From assembly GCA_900541465.1 (NCBI GenBank), contig UQJY01000011.1, positions 1 through 54,408 on the forward strand: a stretch of 54,408 nt of DNA, given 5' to 3'. The translations under genes and the position numbers were made by a program. Below are positions 41,690 to 50,731 of the stretch, piece after piece (the first letter of the stretch is position 1; the number at the start of each line of letters is the position of its first letter). Origin of the DNA: an uncultured Fusobacterium sp. Lineage in GTDB: Bacteria > Fusobacteriota > Fusobacteriia > Fusobacteriales > Fusobacteriaceae. The notes below the pieces were generated by a model. That model did no database searches. It was not told where the DNA came from and saw only the letters and a list, made by a program, of their open reading frames with translations.

Positions 41690-42853
41690 TTAATATTCTT
41701 GTATATATTTATATAATTTTTTTACCAGATTACATTTCTCTAATAAAAATTTACTATACTTTTCACAAATTCTATCTATCTCTTCAAATTTTTCAAAGAA
41801 AATTCTAAAATCCTCTTTTCCTTTTTCCAAAGAATTTTTATCCCTGTCATTATAATCTTCAAGAAGATTGCAATAACTTTCTATTATATTTTTTTCTTCT
41901 TCAGAAACCTCTACACTCTCTTTAATTCTCTCAGTAAAAGCTTTTATTTTATCCATATGAGCTTTTTCTTCCTGAAGATAAATATGCCACATAAAAGGTT
42001 TTCCTAAAATTATCCCTCTTACAAAAGAATCTTCTCCCCTTGTAAAATTAAAATCTGAAGCTGATATTATTTCCTCATATTCTTCCTGTGAAAAAAAATC
42101 GGAGTATATCATAGTTATTTTACCATATTTTACTATATTTCCATAGTCCTCTGTTAAATTTTTTTTCAAAATTTCTGAAAAACTTTTCTGAGTTTTTTCT
42201 CCCATAAGCAGAAGAATTGTCTCTTTTTCATAATTTTTAAGAGTTTCTAAAAGATTTTCAAAATTTTTCTCGTATGAAAAAACTGTTCCGATAAATTTAT
42301 CTTTTAAATCAAAATCTTTAAAATATTTTTTAAAAACTTCATCTCTGTTTTCTTTTCCAAATTTCATTCTTTCAAGAAAACCTGAATCAATTATTACGCC
42401 CCCGCTTTTTTCACTGAAGCCCGGCATAAAAAATATCTTCTTTAAAGTTTTAGAATCTATTAGAGATTCACAAAGGTGGAAATCCTCTATCCATTTTTCT
42501 CCTGAAAGATATTCTAAATTTATCCAAAGTTTTGAATTTTCTTTTGCTGCCTTTACATATTCTTCCGGCACATTACAGCCAAATGCTTCTATAAATACAT
42601 CTGACACACCAAAACTTTCCATATTCTCTTTAACATATTTTTCAGTGACACAGATAAGACCATCTATTTCTTGATAATCTGTATCTTTAACTTTTTTATT
42701 TATAGCTTTAAATTCCTCAAGCCTATTCAAAACAATTCTTATTCTAACATTTTGAAAGATTTTTTTCAACTCTTTTGATATTCTGTAAACAACTCCTATA
42801 TCTCCAAAATTGTCTATAATTTCACAAAATATATCTATACTATTTACTTTCAT
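41690..42853 (-). CDS. earP: EF-P arginine rhamnosyltransferase
   Basis: Protein of 387 residues (GT-B fold, GT104 family) that transfers rhamnose from dTDP-rhamnose to Arg32 of EF-P. Family features are the N-terminal IDIFCEIIDNFGDIGVVYRI with the catalytic Asp, LWINLEYLSGEKWIEDFH, a conserved FFMPGFSEKSGG, and the C-terminal nucleotide-sugar site DFNFTRGEDSFVRGIILGKP. It overlaps the end of the flavin oxidoreductase gene by 14 bases and precedes efp. No dTDP-rhamnose genes are in the window. Confidence 0.94.
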   Translation of the reverse strand: MKVNSIDIFCEIIDNFGDIGVVYRISKELKKIFQNVRIRIVLNRLEEFKAINKKVKDTDYQEIDGLICVTEKYVKENMESFGVSDVFIEAFGCNVPEEYVKAAKENSKLWINLEYLSGEKWIEDFHLCESLIDSKTLKKIFFMPGFSEKSGGVIIDSGFLERMKFGKENRDEVFKKYFKDFDLKDKFIGTVFSYEKNFENLLETLKNYEKETILLLMGEKTQKSFSEILKKNLTEDYGNIVKYGKITMIYSDFFSQEEYEEIISASDFNFTRGEDSFVRGIILGKPFMWHIYLQEEKAHMDKIKAFTERIKESVEVSEEEKNIIESYCNLLEDYNDRDKNSLEKGKEDFRIFFEKFEEIDRICEKYSKFLLEKCNLVKKLYKYIQEY

Positions 42854-43808
42854 CTTTTTTCCCTGCTCTCTTTAAATAACTTTCTCTTGCTTTTACCATC
42901 CAATGAGGCTGAAAAATCATAGCACGGCCAACTGCCACACAATCTAAAAGATTATTTTCTATAAGATAACTTGCTTCTTTCTCTGTTTTTATTTTTCTTA
43001 CTCCGATAACAGGAATGTTTACATATTTTTTTATAACTGTTCCCATATAAATTACCCAGTCAAGAGGAAAATCTTCTGGGAAATTATCTATTTTTACTTC
43101 CTGTTTAAATTTAGGGTCTGGAGCTCCGCTGGAAACATGAAGAATATCCACTCCAAGTTTTTCTAGATATTTTGCAATTTCTATTCCGTCATCTAAAGAG
43201 GGTTCATTTCCTCCCATTCTGTAACCTAAAATAAAATTATCATCAAAAAGATATTTTGTTCTTTCTATAAGGGTTTTATTGAAAAACATTCTTCTTTCAA
43301 AATCTCCACCGTATTTGTCATCTCTTTTATTCCACATGGAAGAATTAAGCTGGCACAGTAAATATGTATGAGCTCCGTGGATTTCTATTCCGTCAAAACC
43401 GGCTTTTTTTGCTCTTTCAAATGCAAGAACAAATTTATCTAAAATATCATCTAAAATATTTTCAGAAACTTCTGCTATTTTCTCTTTAAATCCTGCATGA
43501 TGAATTTGAATAAGCATTGGGACATTATATTTTTTTCCAATATCTGAAACTTTTTTCAGCCCCTCTATAAACTTATCGTCCCACAGCCCAAGCTGATTTT
43601 CACGAAGTTTCCCATTTTCAGCCACACAAGTTGCCTCTACAATTATCATTCCCACTTCATCTTGTGCAATTCTTTCATACCATTCAATAAGCCTGTCTGT
43701 TACAAAACCATCTTCATCAATAAGAGAAAATCTCACAAGAGGAGGGAGTACTATTCTGTTTTTTAATTCAATATTTTTTATTTTTAATGGTGTAAGTATA
43801 TTTGTCAT
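42840..43808 (-). CDS. NADH:flavin oxidoreductase (old yellow enzyme family)
   Basis: FMN enzyme of 322 residues made of a single TIM barrel, without the iron-sulfur and reductase domains of enoate reductases. N-terminal LTPLKIKNIELKNRIVLPP, the FMN site segment LIQIHHAGFKEKI, GFDGIEIHGAHTYLLCQLNS with the active-site His pair, and VAVGRAMIFQP match the family. The reaction is probably NAD(P)H-dependent ene or disulfide reduction; the substrate is unknown. It is grouped with earP and efp on one message, with no obvious functional link. Confidence 0.92.
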   Translation of the reverse strand: MTNILTPLKIKNIELKNRIVLPPLVRFSLIDEDGFVTDRLIEWYERIAQDEVGMIIVEATCVAENGKLRENQLGLWDDKFIEGLKKVSDIGKKYNVPMLIQIHHAGFKEKIAEVSENILDDILDKFVLAFERAKKAGFDGIEIHGAHTYLLCQLNSSMWNKRDDKYGGDFERRMFFNKTLIERTKYLFDDNFILGYRMGGNEPSLDDGIEIAKYLEKLGVDILHVSSGAPDPKFKQEVKIDNFPEDFPLDWVIYMGTVIKKYVNIPVIGVRKIKTEKEASYLIENNLLDCVAVGRAMIFQPHWMVKARESYLKRAGKKDESK

Positions 43809-43825
43809 TCAAAATTTCCTTTTCA

Positions 43826-44146
43826 TTATTTATATTTATTATATCTTCTTTCGTCTAAATATCTTTTTATTTCATCTATGCAGAATTTTATCCCTGCAAA
43901 ACCTTTTTTCAAAATAAAAACAACTGCCCACACAGCAAGGCATATCACAAGAATTCCTGTAGCAACAGGGAAACTTGCAAAAAGAGTTGTAAATATAAAC
44001 ATTGGAAGAACTATTCCTAAGAAACAGAATAGAAGAATTAAAAGCCAGCCAGCTGTAATTGCAAAAGCTCCCATAAGAAATGCTAAAATCTGTACAGCCC
44101 CAACCATAAAGCATGCCACAAACATTATTCCAAGTAAAAGTTCCAT
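43826..44146 (-). CDS. Small membrane protein, unknown function
   Basis: Protein of 106 residues, not recognised. It has about three hydrophobic segments in the first 85 residues (LLLGIMFVACFMVGAVQILA, then a Gly/Ala-rich helix and a Val/Ile-rich helix) and ends in a basic, Tyr-rich tail (EIKRYLDERRYNKYK) likely to be cytoplasmic. GGCGGTG lies before the ATG. It is the first gene of the minus-strand cluster leading to efp and is divergent from the ABC-F gene. Another frame overlaps it but lacks hydrophobic periodicity and a ribosome site. Confidence 0.7.
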   Translation of the reverse strand: MELLLGIMFVACFMVGAVQILAFLMGAFAITAGWLLILLFCFLGIVLPMFIFTTLFASFPVATGILVICLAVWAVVFILKKGFAGIKFCIDEIKRYLDERRYNKYK

Positions 44147-44280
44147 TATTTTTCACCGCCTGTTCCGTTTTTATCTATATTCTACCATATTTTTTCCAAT
44201 AAAATATATTATGTTTTAAAATTTTTATTTCTATGATATAATAACGTGTATGTTTAAAAATTGAGGAGGAAAATAAACCA

Positions 44281-45894
44281 ATGATTTCAACAAGTAATCT
44301 TAGTATGAGATTTCCTGATAAAAAACTTTTTGAAGATGTTAATATCAAATTCACACCAGGAAACTGTTACGGTCTTATCGGTGCAAACGGTGCAGGAAAA
44401 TCTACTTTCGTAAAAATACTTTCAGGTGTAATCACACCAACTGAAGGAGAAGTAATTTTAGACAAAAATAAAAGAATGGCAGTTTTATCACAAAACCACT
44501 TTGCCTATGAAGATGTTAAAGTTTTAGATGTTGTTCTTATGGGACATAAAAAACTTTGGGATATTATGGTAGAAAAAAATGCTATCTATGCCAAAGAAGA
44601 TTTCACTGAAGAAGATGGAATGAGAGCTGCTGACCTTGAAGGAGAATTTGCTGAGCTTAACGGGTGGGAAGCAGAATCTGAAGCAAGCACACTTCTTACA
44701 GGACTTGGATTAAGAGCAAAATATCATGAAATGCTTATGAAAGAACTTAACGAACCTCAAAAAATTAAAGTTCTTTTAGCACAATGTCTTTTTGGAAATC
44801 CAGATGTACTTCTTCTTGACGAGCCTACAAACGGACTTGATATAAAAGCTGTTGCATGGCTTGAAAATTTCCTTATGGGCTTAGAAAATACAACAGTTAT
44901 AGTTGTATCTCACGACAGACACTTCTTAAATAAAGTCTGCACACATATAGCTGATATCGACTATGGAAAAATTAAAATGTTCGTTGGAAACTACGATTTC
45001 TGGTATGAGTCAAGCCAGCTTATGTTATCTTTAATAGCTAATAAAAACAAAAAACTTGAACAGAAAAGACAAGAACTTCAAGAATTTATCGCTAGATTCA
45101 GTGCCAATGCTGCAAAATCTAAGCAGGCAACTTCAAGAAAGAAACAGCTTGAAAAATTACAGCTTGAAGATATGCAGGTTTCAAACAGAAAATATCCGTT
45201 CATAGAATTCAAGCCTGACAGAGAAGCTGGAAACAATATGCTTAAAGTTGAAAATCTTACTAAGAGCATAAACGGAGTTAAAGTAATTGATAACTTATCA
45301 TTTACAATCAACACAAAAGATAAAGTTGTATTCCTTTCTGAAAGCGACATTGTAAAAACTACACTGCTTTCACTTCTTGCAGGAGACCTTGAGCCTGATT
45401 CTGGAACAATAACTTGGGGAGTTACTGTAACTCATGCTTATATGCCAAAAGATAACTCAGCTTTCTTTGACGGTGTAGACCTTGACCTTGTAGACTGGTT
45501 AAGACCATACTCTCCTGACCAGCACGACTCTTATGTAAGAGGATTTTTAGGAAGAATGCTTTTCTCTGGAGAAGAATCTCTTAAAAAAGCAAAAGTTTTA
45601 TCAGGGGGAGAAAAAGTTAGATGTATGCTTTCAAGAATGATGATGTCTGGAGCAAATGCACTTTTATTTGATAACCCAACAGACCACTTAGACCTTGAGT
45701 CTATCACATCACTAAACAAAGCACTTATAAAATTCCCTGGAACAATTCTTTTTGCAGGACATGACCACGAGTTTATCCAAACAGTTGCAAACAGAATTAT
45801 TGAAATTTTACCAGATGGAAAACTTATTGATAAGTTAATGACTTACGACGACTATATTCAAATGAAAATAGACGAGGAAAAAGACAACGATTAA
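44281..45894 (+). CDS. ABC-F family ATPase (YkpA/YbiT-like) with degenerate nucleotide sites
   Basis: Soluble protein of 537 residues with two ATP-binding domains, of the ABC-F class that acts on ribosomes. Domain 1 (1-230) has Walker A GANGAGKST and Walker B LLLDEPTNGLD, but the signature is LNEPQK instead of LSGGQ. A linker of ~70 residues is rich in Lys and Gln. Domain 2 has a degenerate Walker A (SESDIVKTTLL), an intact signature LSGGEK, and FDNPTDHLD, where the catalytic Glu is Asn. YkpA-like proteins share a weak second site; the Asn and the altered first signature are less usual. AGGAGG precedes the ATG. It is monocistronic with a bidirectional terminator. Confidence 0.9.
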   Translation: MISTSNLSMRFPDKKLFEDVNIKFTPGNCYGLIGANGAGKSTFVKILSGVITPTEGEVILDKNKRMAVLSQNHFAYEDVKVLDVVLMGHKKLWDIMVEKNAIYAKEDFTEEDGMRAADLEGEFAELNGWEAESEASTLLTGLGLRAKYHEMLMKELNEPQKIKVLLAQCLFGNPDVLLLDEPTNGLDIKAVAWLENFLMGLENTTVIVVSHDRHFLNKVCTHIADIDYGKIKMFVGNYDFWYESSQLMLSLIANKNKKLEQKRQELQEFIARFSANAAKSKQATSRKKQLEKLQLEDMQVSNRKYPFIEFKPDREAGNNMLKVENLTKSINGVKVIDNLSFTINTKDKVVFLSESDIVKTTLLSLLAGDLEPDSGTITWGVTVTHAYMPKDNSAFFDGVDLDLVDWLRPYSPDQHDSYVRGFLGRMLFSGEESLKKAKVLSGGEKVRCMLSRMMMSGANALLFDNPTDHLDLESITSLNKALIKFPGTILFAGHDHEFIQTVANRIIEILPDGKLIDKLMTYDDYIQMKIDEEKDND

Positions 45895-45900
45895 TAATAT

Positions 45901-45937
45901 AAAACCCTGCCAATAAATTTTTGACAGGGTTTTCTTT
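45901..45937. terminator. Bidirectional terminator between ABC-F and yibE/F genes
   Basis: AAAACCCTG (45901-45909) pairs with CAGGGTTTT (45925-45933) around a 15-base loop, with T-rich sequence on the + side and an A-run on the other. It serves two convergent genes. Confidence 0.85.
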
Positions 45938-45944
45938 TTATTAT

Positions 45945-47036
45945 TTATTTTTTATCCTCTAAAATATTTTTTTCTGCTCCCATATAACTGCTCAAATATG
46001 CCGTTATAGGAATTGCCACAAGTATTCCTATACTTCCAGAAAAAGATTTTAAAATTTCAACAGCTATAAATTCAAAATTAAAAAGTCTTACAACAGGAAG
46101 CTCGTTAATATGAATTGAAATTATTAAAATATCAAAAAGCGAGCTTCCAATATAAGCAAGAATTAAAGTATTTATCATTGTTCCCACAATATCTCTTCCT
46201 ATATTTATTCCTGAAGCAAAAATTTCTTTTGGCAAAAGATTTGGATTTTTTTCCTTAAGCTCAGTTAGAGAAGAAGAAATTGACATAGCTACGTCCATAA
46301 CAGCTCCCATACTTCCTAAAATTATCCCCGCAGAAATAAGTTCTTTCACTTTTATATTTCCTAAAATGCCAACATATCCCACAGCATCAACAGTTGAATA
46401 TCCTGTAAGCCCCATTTTATTTGTAAAATATGCTGAAAGAATTCCTGAAAATATAACTCCCCCTATACTTCCAATAACAGCATTTATACCTTTTCTGCTA
46501 AATCCTGCTATAAAATAAATTGTAACAACTGATGAAAAAAGTGCCGTTACAACTGAAAGAAAAATTGGAGAATAACCTTTTAAAACAAGGGGAAGAAAAA
46601 AATAAAATATTGCTGCTACACTGACACCAAGAGCAAAAAGAGCTTTCACACCTTTTATTTTTGCCATTGCCACAGTAAAAATAATAAAAATTAATGAAAG
46701 AGCTGCATAACTTATTCTTTTATCTGTATCAGTAATAAAATATGTAGTTCTTCCATCTTCATATTCGTCTTTCATAAGAATTACCCTGTCCCCAGCTTTA
46801 AAATTTATATTTAAAGATTTATCAGAATATACGGGAGATTCTACATTTACAATCTCATTCCCTGTTTTTATTTCATAGACAACAATATCTTCTGTTTCCT
46901 CTGTAAGCTCCATATCTGTTACAAGATTATTTTCTTTCACACTTCCAAGTTTTGCTGTAATTTTTCCGCTTACATACTCTTCAGAAAAAATAAATGTATT
47001 TATAATTACAAAAAATATTAAAATTAATTTTTTCAT
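45945..47036 (-). CDS. YibE/F-family membrane protein
   Basis: Membrane protein of 363 residues. A signal-like N-terminus (MKKLILIFFVIINTFIFSEE) is followed by a periplasmic or outer-face region of ~90 residues and then seven or so helices in the C-terminal two thirds, with conserved LGSMGAVMDVAMSISSSLTE and FASGINIGRDIVGTMINTL. The family is of unknown function and is common in Firmicutes and fusobacteria. A TTG 12 bases upstream overlaps the GGAGG ribosome site; the ATG at 47036 is chosen. A terminator lies between it and rlmD. Confidence 0.88.
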   Translation of the reverse strand: MKKLILIFFVIINTFIFSEEYVSGKITAKLGSVKENNLVTDMELTEETEDIVVYEIKTGNEIVNVESPVYSDKSLNINFKAGDRVILMKDEYEDGRTTYFITDTDKRISYAALSLIFIIFTVAMAKIKGVKALFALGVSVAAIFYFFLPLVLKGYSPIFLSVVTALFSSVVTIYFIAGFSRKGINAVIGSIGGVIFSGILSAYFTNKMGLTGYSTVDAVGYVGILGNIKVKELISAGIILGSMGAVMDVAMSISSSLTELKEKNPNLLPKEIFASGINIGRDIVGTMINTLILAYIGSSLFDILIISIHINELPVVRLFNFEFIAVEILKSFSGSIGILVAIPITAYLSSYMGAEKNILEDKK

Positions 47037-47054
47037 ATTTCCCTCCAAGATTTA

Positions 47055-47096
47055 TAAAAATCCCTGCACTAAAAACAATTTGTAGTTAATGCAGGG
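47055..47096 (-). terminator. Terminator of the rlmD operon
   Basis: On the minus strand CCCTGC pairs with GCAGGG around ~23 bases, followed by ATTTTTATAA. Confidence 0.75.
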
Positions 47097-47132
47097 ATAA
47101 CTATAAAATAAAAAATTTTATTTGTTAAATCC

Positions 47133-48506
47133 TTATTTCACAAGCCTGAATTTTCCAATTACCTCAATATGCGAAGTCTGAGGGAACATATCCACAGGCT
47201 GAATTTTTTCAAGTCTGTATCCCTCGTTTATAAGAATCTTGCTGTCTCTTGCAAAAGTTGACGGGTTGCATGAAATATAAACTATTTCCTCAATTTTGTG
47301 TCCTGCAAGTTTTACAAGGGCATCTCCCTCTATCCCTTTTCTCGGCGGGTCAAAAATTACAGAATCAACTCTTTTTCCACTCTCTATAAGATTTAAAAGT
47401 TCTTTATTAACATCTCCTGTAATAAATTCAATATTTTCAATATTATTTTCTTTTGCAGTTCTTATTCCATCTTTCACCGCAGCTCTTACAATCTCAATAG
47501 AATAAATTTTTTCCGCCTCTTTTGAAAGAATCATTCCAATAGTTCCTGTTCCGGAAAAGGCATCAACAATATATTTATTTTCTATATTATCAAAGAAACT
47601 TATCCCTGTATTATAAAGTTTTTTCGTCTGATTTACATTTATCTGGAAAAAAGAATCAGGAGAAATATTAAAATGAATTCCGTTTATTTCTTCTTTAATA
47701 TATTTTTCCCCGAAAAGATGAATATTTTCTTTTCCAAGTGCTACATTTGTAATCTCATTATTTAAAGAAACATAAACAGATTTTATTTCATCTGTATTTT
47801 CATAAATTCCCCTTAAAAATTCCTCCACATCTTTTGGAACTTTCTTAGAATTTATAATAAGAACAAGCATAGCTTCATTAAATGAATTTGTTCTTACCAT
47901 AATATGACGAAGAATTCCTTTATGCTCCTTTTCCCTGTAAACAGAAATTTTATTTTTATTAAGCATTCTTTTTACATTATTTATAATTTTATTGGCAAGA
48001 TTTGAGCTTAATACATTTTCCTTAACTTCAAAAACTTCGTGAGATTTTCTTTTAAACATTCCTGTTATTATTTTTCTGTTTTTATCAAGGGCAAAAGGCT
48101 CAATCACTTTGTTTCTATAGTTTTTTCTGTCCTCTTCATCTGCACCGATTATAAAATTAACAGGAACATCTTTCACTCCCCCGATTTTTTCCATAACATC
48201 TTTTACAAGCTCTGTCTTATATTTTAATTGAGACTCATAATTAAGCATTCCAAAATCACAGCCGTGAAAATCTTCAAAGCTTATTTTTGAAGTATCTTCT
48301 ATTCTCTCTTCACCGGCATTTAAAAGTTTTGTAATTATTCCTCTTGCATAAGTTTTTTTCTTAGAGATAATTTCTGCTTCAACACGGTCTCCAGGAACTG
48401 TCATTGGAACAAACACTGCAAAATCATCAACAAATCCAAGTCCCTCTCCTCCGTATACAATTTTTTCAATATCCACTATAACTTTATTTCCAACTGATAT
48501 TGACAT
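47133..48506 (-). CDS. rlmD: 23S rRNA (uracil-5-)-methyltransferase, RumA/RlmD family, lacking the usual Fe-S cysteines
   Basis: SAM-dependent enzyme of 457 residues. A TRAM domain (residues ~5-60, IVYGGEGLGFVDDFAVFVP) precedes the methyltransferase. Catalytic Cys is in VYISCNPSTFARD; DAFSGTGTIGM and IFDPPRKGIEG are the SAM and substrate motifs. Family members usually hold a 4Fe-4S cluster through a C-x5-CGxC pattern after TRAM. Here that stretch is FHGCDFGMLNYESQLKYK, with only one Cys, so the cluster is probably absent. The target may be U1939, U747 or both; gene symbol is by family. It starts 18 bases after the FtsL-like gene. Confidence 0.88.
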   Translation of the reverse strand: MSISVGNKVIVDIEKIVYGGEGLGFVDDFAVFVPMTVPGDRVEAEIISKKKTYARGIITKLLNAGEERIEDTSKISFEDFHGCDFGMLNYESQLKYKTELVKDVMEKIGGVKDVPVNFIIGADEEDRKNYRNKVIEPFALDKNRKIITGMFKRKSHEVFEVKENVLSSNLANKIINNVKRMLNKNKISVYREKEHKGILRHIMVRTNSFNEAMLVLIINSKKVPKDVEEFLRGIYENTDEIKSVYVSLNNEITNVALGKENIHLFGEKYIKEEINGIHFNISPDSFFQINVNQTKKLYNTGISFFDNIENKYIVDAFSGTGTIGMILSKEAEKIYSIEIVRAAVKDGIRTAKENNIENIEFITGDVNKELLNLIESGKRVDSVIFDPPRKGIEGDALVKLAGHKIEEIVYISCNPSTFARDSKILINEGYRLEKIQPVDMFPQTSHIEVIGKFRLVK

Positions 48507-48523
48507 CTTTCCTCCTGAAAGTA

Positions 48524-48781
48524 TTATTTTTTAATTTTGAAATAATACACTTCTTTTGAAGTTTCCATATTTCTTTTTTCTCTCATTTCAAGCTCCAATT
48601 TTTTTAAATCAGCAGCCTTGTCATATTCAAGCTGTTTTTCATTTAAATCTTTTCTCAAATCTTCAAGATTTTTCCTCTCTGCAATAACAGCCTTTTCCAA
48701 TTTAGAAATTTTTACAAGATAACTATTGTGAGTAAGCCATATGACTATTGTTATTAAAATAACGCCTGCTACTAATTTCAT
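48524..48781 (-). CDS. FtsL/DivIC-like small membrane protein
   Basis: Protein of 85 residues. One membrane helix at the N-terminus (KLVAGVILITIVIWLTHNSY) is followed by a coiled coil (ISKLEKAVIAERKNLEDLRK) and a short tail ending YYFKIKK. That build, together with its place directly after rsmH (mraW), is that of the cell-division protein FtsL, although the sequence is too short and divergent to be certain. The usual pbp/mur genes of the division cluster do not follow; rlmD does. Confidence 0.65.
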   Translation of the reverse strand: MKLVAGVILITIVIWLTHNSYLVKISKLEKAVIAERKNLEDLRKDLNEKQLEYDKAADLKKLELEMREKRNMETSKEVYYFKIKK

Positions 48782-48814
48782 AATTCCCCCTTAATATTAT
48801 CTTAAAATTTCCAT

Positions 48815-49777
48815 TTATATTTTTTCAACCACTCTTAATTTTGCAGAATGGGCTCTGTTATTATATTTTAATTCGTCGTCTCCTGCACACACAGGTTTTC
48901 TTGTAACAACTTTTACCTGAGGTTTTTTCCCGCACATACAAACTGGAAGTTCAGGAGGGCATATGCAGCCTTTTTCAAGTTCCCTGAATTTATTTTTTAC
49001 AATTCTGTCCTCTAAAGAGTGGAAAGTTATTATTGCAAGTCTTCCACCTTTTTTAAGAGATTTCACAGCTTTTTCTATAGCACGTTCTAAAACTTCAAGC
49101 TCTCTGTTAACTTCAATTCTTATTGCCTGAAATGTTTTTTTAGCAGGGTGTTTCTGGCTTCTTGCAGGGTAAGCACGTCTTATAATTGCAACAAGCTCCC
49201 CTGTTGTTTCAATATTTTTTTCTTTTCTTGCCTCACAGATAAATTTTGCAATTTTTCTGGCAAATCTCTCTTCACCATATTCAAAAATTATTTTTGAAAG
49301 CTGTTCTTCTGTATAATTATTTACAACTTCATAAGCAGACACAGGATTATTTTTATCCATTCTCATATCAAGTTTTGTATCAAATCTATATGAAAATCCT
49401 CTCTCTTCATCATCAAGCTGAGTTGAAGAAACTCCTATATCCATAAGAATTCCGTCAATTTTATCATATCCTGCACAATAAAGAACTGTATCAAGATTTT
49501 CAAAATTATCTTTATACACTTTCCATCTGCTTTTAAAAGGTTCAAGTCTTTTTGAAGCAAAATCTATTGCCTGCTGGTCTTGGTCTATTGAAATAACTTT
49601 TCCTTTTTCAGAAGTTGATTTTAAAATTCCCTCTGAATGACCTCCCCCGCCTAAAGTGCAGTCAAGATACACTCCGTCTTTATTTGTTATAAGATATTCC
49701 ATTGTTTCATAAAATAAAACGGGAATATGATATTCACTAAATGTATTTTCTATATTTTCTGTTAAATTATTTTCCAT
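48815..49777 (-). CDS. rsmH: 16S rRNA (cytosine(1402)-N4)-methyltransferase
   Basis: SAM-dependent enzyme of 320 residues (former MraW) that makes N4-methyl-C1402. HIPVLFYETMEYL, LDCTLGGGGHSEGILK, DGILMDIGVSSTQLDDEERG, KTFQAIRIEVNRELEVL and the C-terminal IITFHSLEDRIVK are all family landmarks. The frame also includes a TTG immediately before; GGAGG is five bases from the ATG at 49777, which is chosen. An FtsL-like gene and rlmD follow. A CCCTGC/GCAGGG terminator from the preceding operon lies directly upstream. Confidence 0.97.
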   Translation of the reverse strand: MENNLTENIENTFSEYHIPVLFYETMEYLITNKDGVYLDCTLGGGGHSEGILKSTSEKGKVISIDQDQQAIDFASKRLEPFKSRWKVYKDNFENLDTVLYCAGYDKIDGILMDIGVSSTQLDDEERGFSYRFDTKLDMRMDKNNPVSAYEVVNNYTEEQLSKIIFEYGEERFARKIAKFICEARKEKNIETTGELVAIIRRAYPARSQKHPAKKTFQAIRIEVNRELEVLERAIEKAVKSLKKGGRLAIITFHSLEDRIVKNKFRELEKGCICPPELPVCMCGKKPQVKVVTRKPVCAGDDELKYNNRAHSAKLRVVEKI

Positions 49778-49787
49778 CAAGTCCTCC

Positions 49788-49852
49788 GATTTAAAATACC
49801 CTGCATCAAAAATATTAATACAATACTTTTTTCAGCAGGGTAATTCTTGAGT
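49788..49852 (-). terminator. Terminator of the pnp-rimO-pgsA-yggT operon
   Basis: On the minus strand TACCCTGC (49852-49845) pairs with GCAGGGTA (49804-49797) around a 40-base AT-rich interior, followed by TTTTAAAT. Confidence 0.8.
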
Positions 49853-49855
49853 TTT

Positions 49856-50113
49856 TTAGAATATTATCCAGAATAATAATCTTCTTATTAAATTAAGTGC
49901 CATATATGCAAGTATCGGCGAAATGTCAATTCTGCTGTAACCCATTGGAAATATCATTCTGAATGGTCTAAGTATTGGTTCTGAAACAGCATAAACAACA
50001 TCTGTAAAATCATTATGTGTGTATGGAGCAAGCCATGACAGAAGAACTCTTATTACGATAATTATATTTAGTATTTGAACTGTGTAATTTATTGCAGCAG
50101 CTAATAAGTGCAT
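49856..50113 (-). CDS. YggT-family membrane protein
   Basis: Membrane protein of 85 residues with two hydrophobic helices flanking the conserved RVLLSWLAPYTHNDF and SEPILRPFRMIFPMGYSRIDISPI. Members are linked genetically to cell division and osmotic tolerance, but the biochemical role is unknown. It is the last gene of the pnp operon, 29 bases after pgsA. Confidence 0.92.
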   Translation of the reverse strand: MHLLAAAINYTVQILNIIIVIRVLLSWLAPYTHNDFTDVVYAVSEPILRPFRMIFPMGYSRIDISPILAYMALNLIRRLLFWIIF

Positions 50114-50142
50114 ACCTCTCTCTTCACTCCTTTTTTAAAAAA

Positions 50143-50706
50143 TTAATCTACATCAAGAAAATAATGTTTTGTATTCTGCACATACTCCCATCCTGACCAT
50201 ATTGTAAGGATAACAGGAATAAGCATCAAATAAAAATTATAATGTTTTGGTAAGAAAGTATAAACTTCATTTGCATTGTTACCAAGAATAATCATAAGCA
50301 TAATAGCTATCATCTGAGAAGTTGTTTTATATTTTCCCAATTTGCTTGCAGGAATTACTTCACCTTTTGCAGCAACAACCATTCTTATTCCGCTTATTAA
50401 AAATTCTCTAAATATTATAACTATTGACATCCATGAAGGAATATATCTTAGATATACCATAACAACAAGTGCAGATATAACAAGTATTTTGTCTGCAAGA
50501 GGGTCCATTATCTTTCCAAAATCTGTTATAAGATTATGTTTTCTTGCAAGGTAGCCGTCAAAAAAATCTGTTATGGAAGCCACAGCAAAAATAGCAAGAG
50601 CTATAATTCTGTAAGGCATTCCGCCCTCAGGAGAATTTTCCAAAATATAAATAAATGGAACTGCTAAAATAAGTCTTGTTAAAGTTAATTTATTAGGTAA
50701 ATTCAT
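50143..50706 (-). CDS. pgsA: CDP-diacylglycerol-glycerol-3-phosphate 3-phosphatidyltransferase
   Basis: Integral membrane enzyme of 187 residues that makes phosphatidylglycerophosphate. The CDP-alcohol phosphotransferase motif D-G-x2-A-R-x8-G-x3-D-x3-D is complete (FFDGYLARKH, then DFGKIMDPLADK). N-terminal NLPNKLTLTRLILAVPF is typical, and about five membrane helices are seen. It lies 25 bases after rimO. With psd in the same window it covers both main phospholipid branches. Confidence 0.95.
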   Translation of the reverse strand: MNLPNKLTLTRLILAVPFIYILENSPEGGMPYRIIALAIFAVASITDFFDGYLARKHNLITDFGKIMDPLADKILVISALVVMVYLRYIPSWMSIVIIFREFLISGIRMVVAAKGEVIPASKLGKYKTTSQMIAIMLMIILGNNANEVYTFLPKHYNFYLMLIPVILTIWSGWEYVQNTKHYFLDVD

Positions 50707-50731
50707 AACCTCATCTCTCTCCCTTGTTTTT

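Noticed and set aside
43872..44219. Alternative frames over the small membrane protein at 43826-44146
   Set aside because: They lack hydrophobic periodicity and ribosome sites; the 106-residue frame has both.
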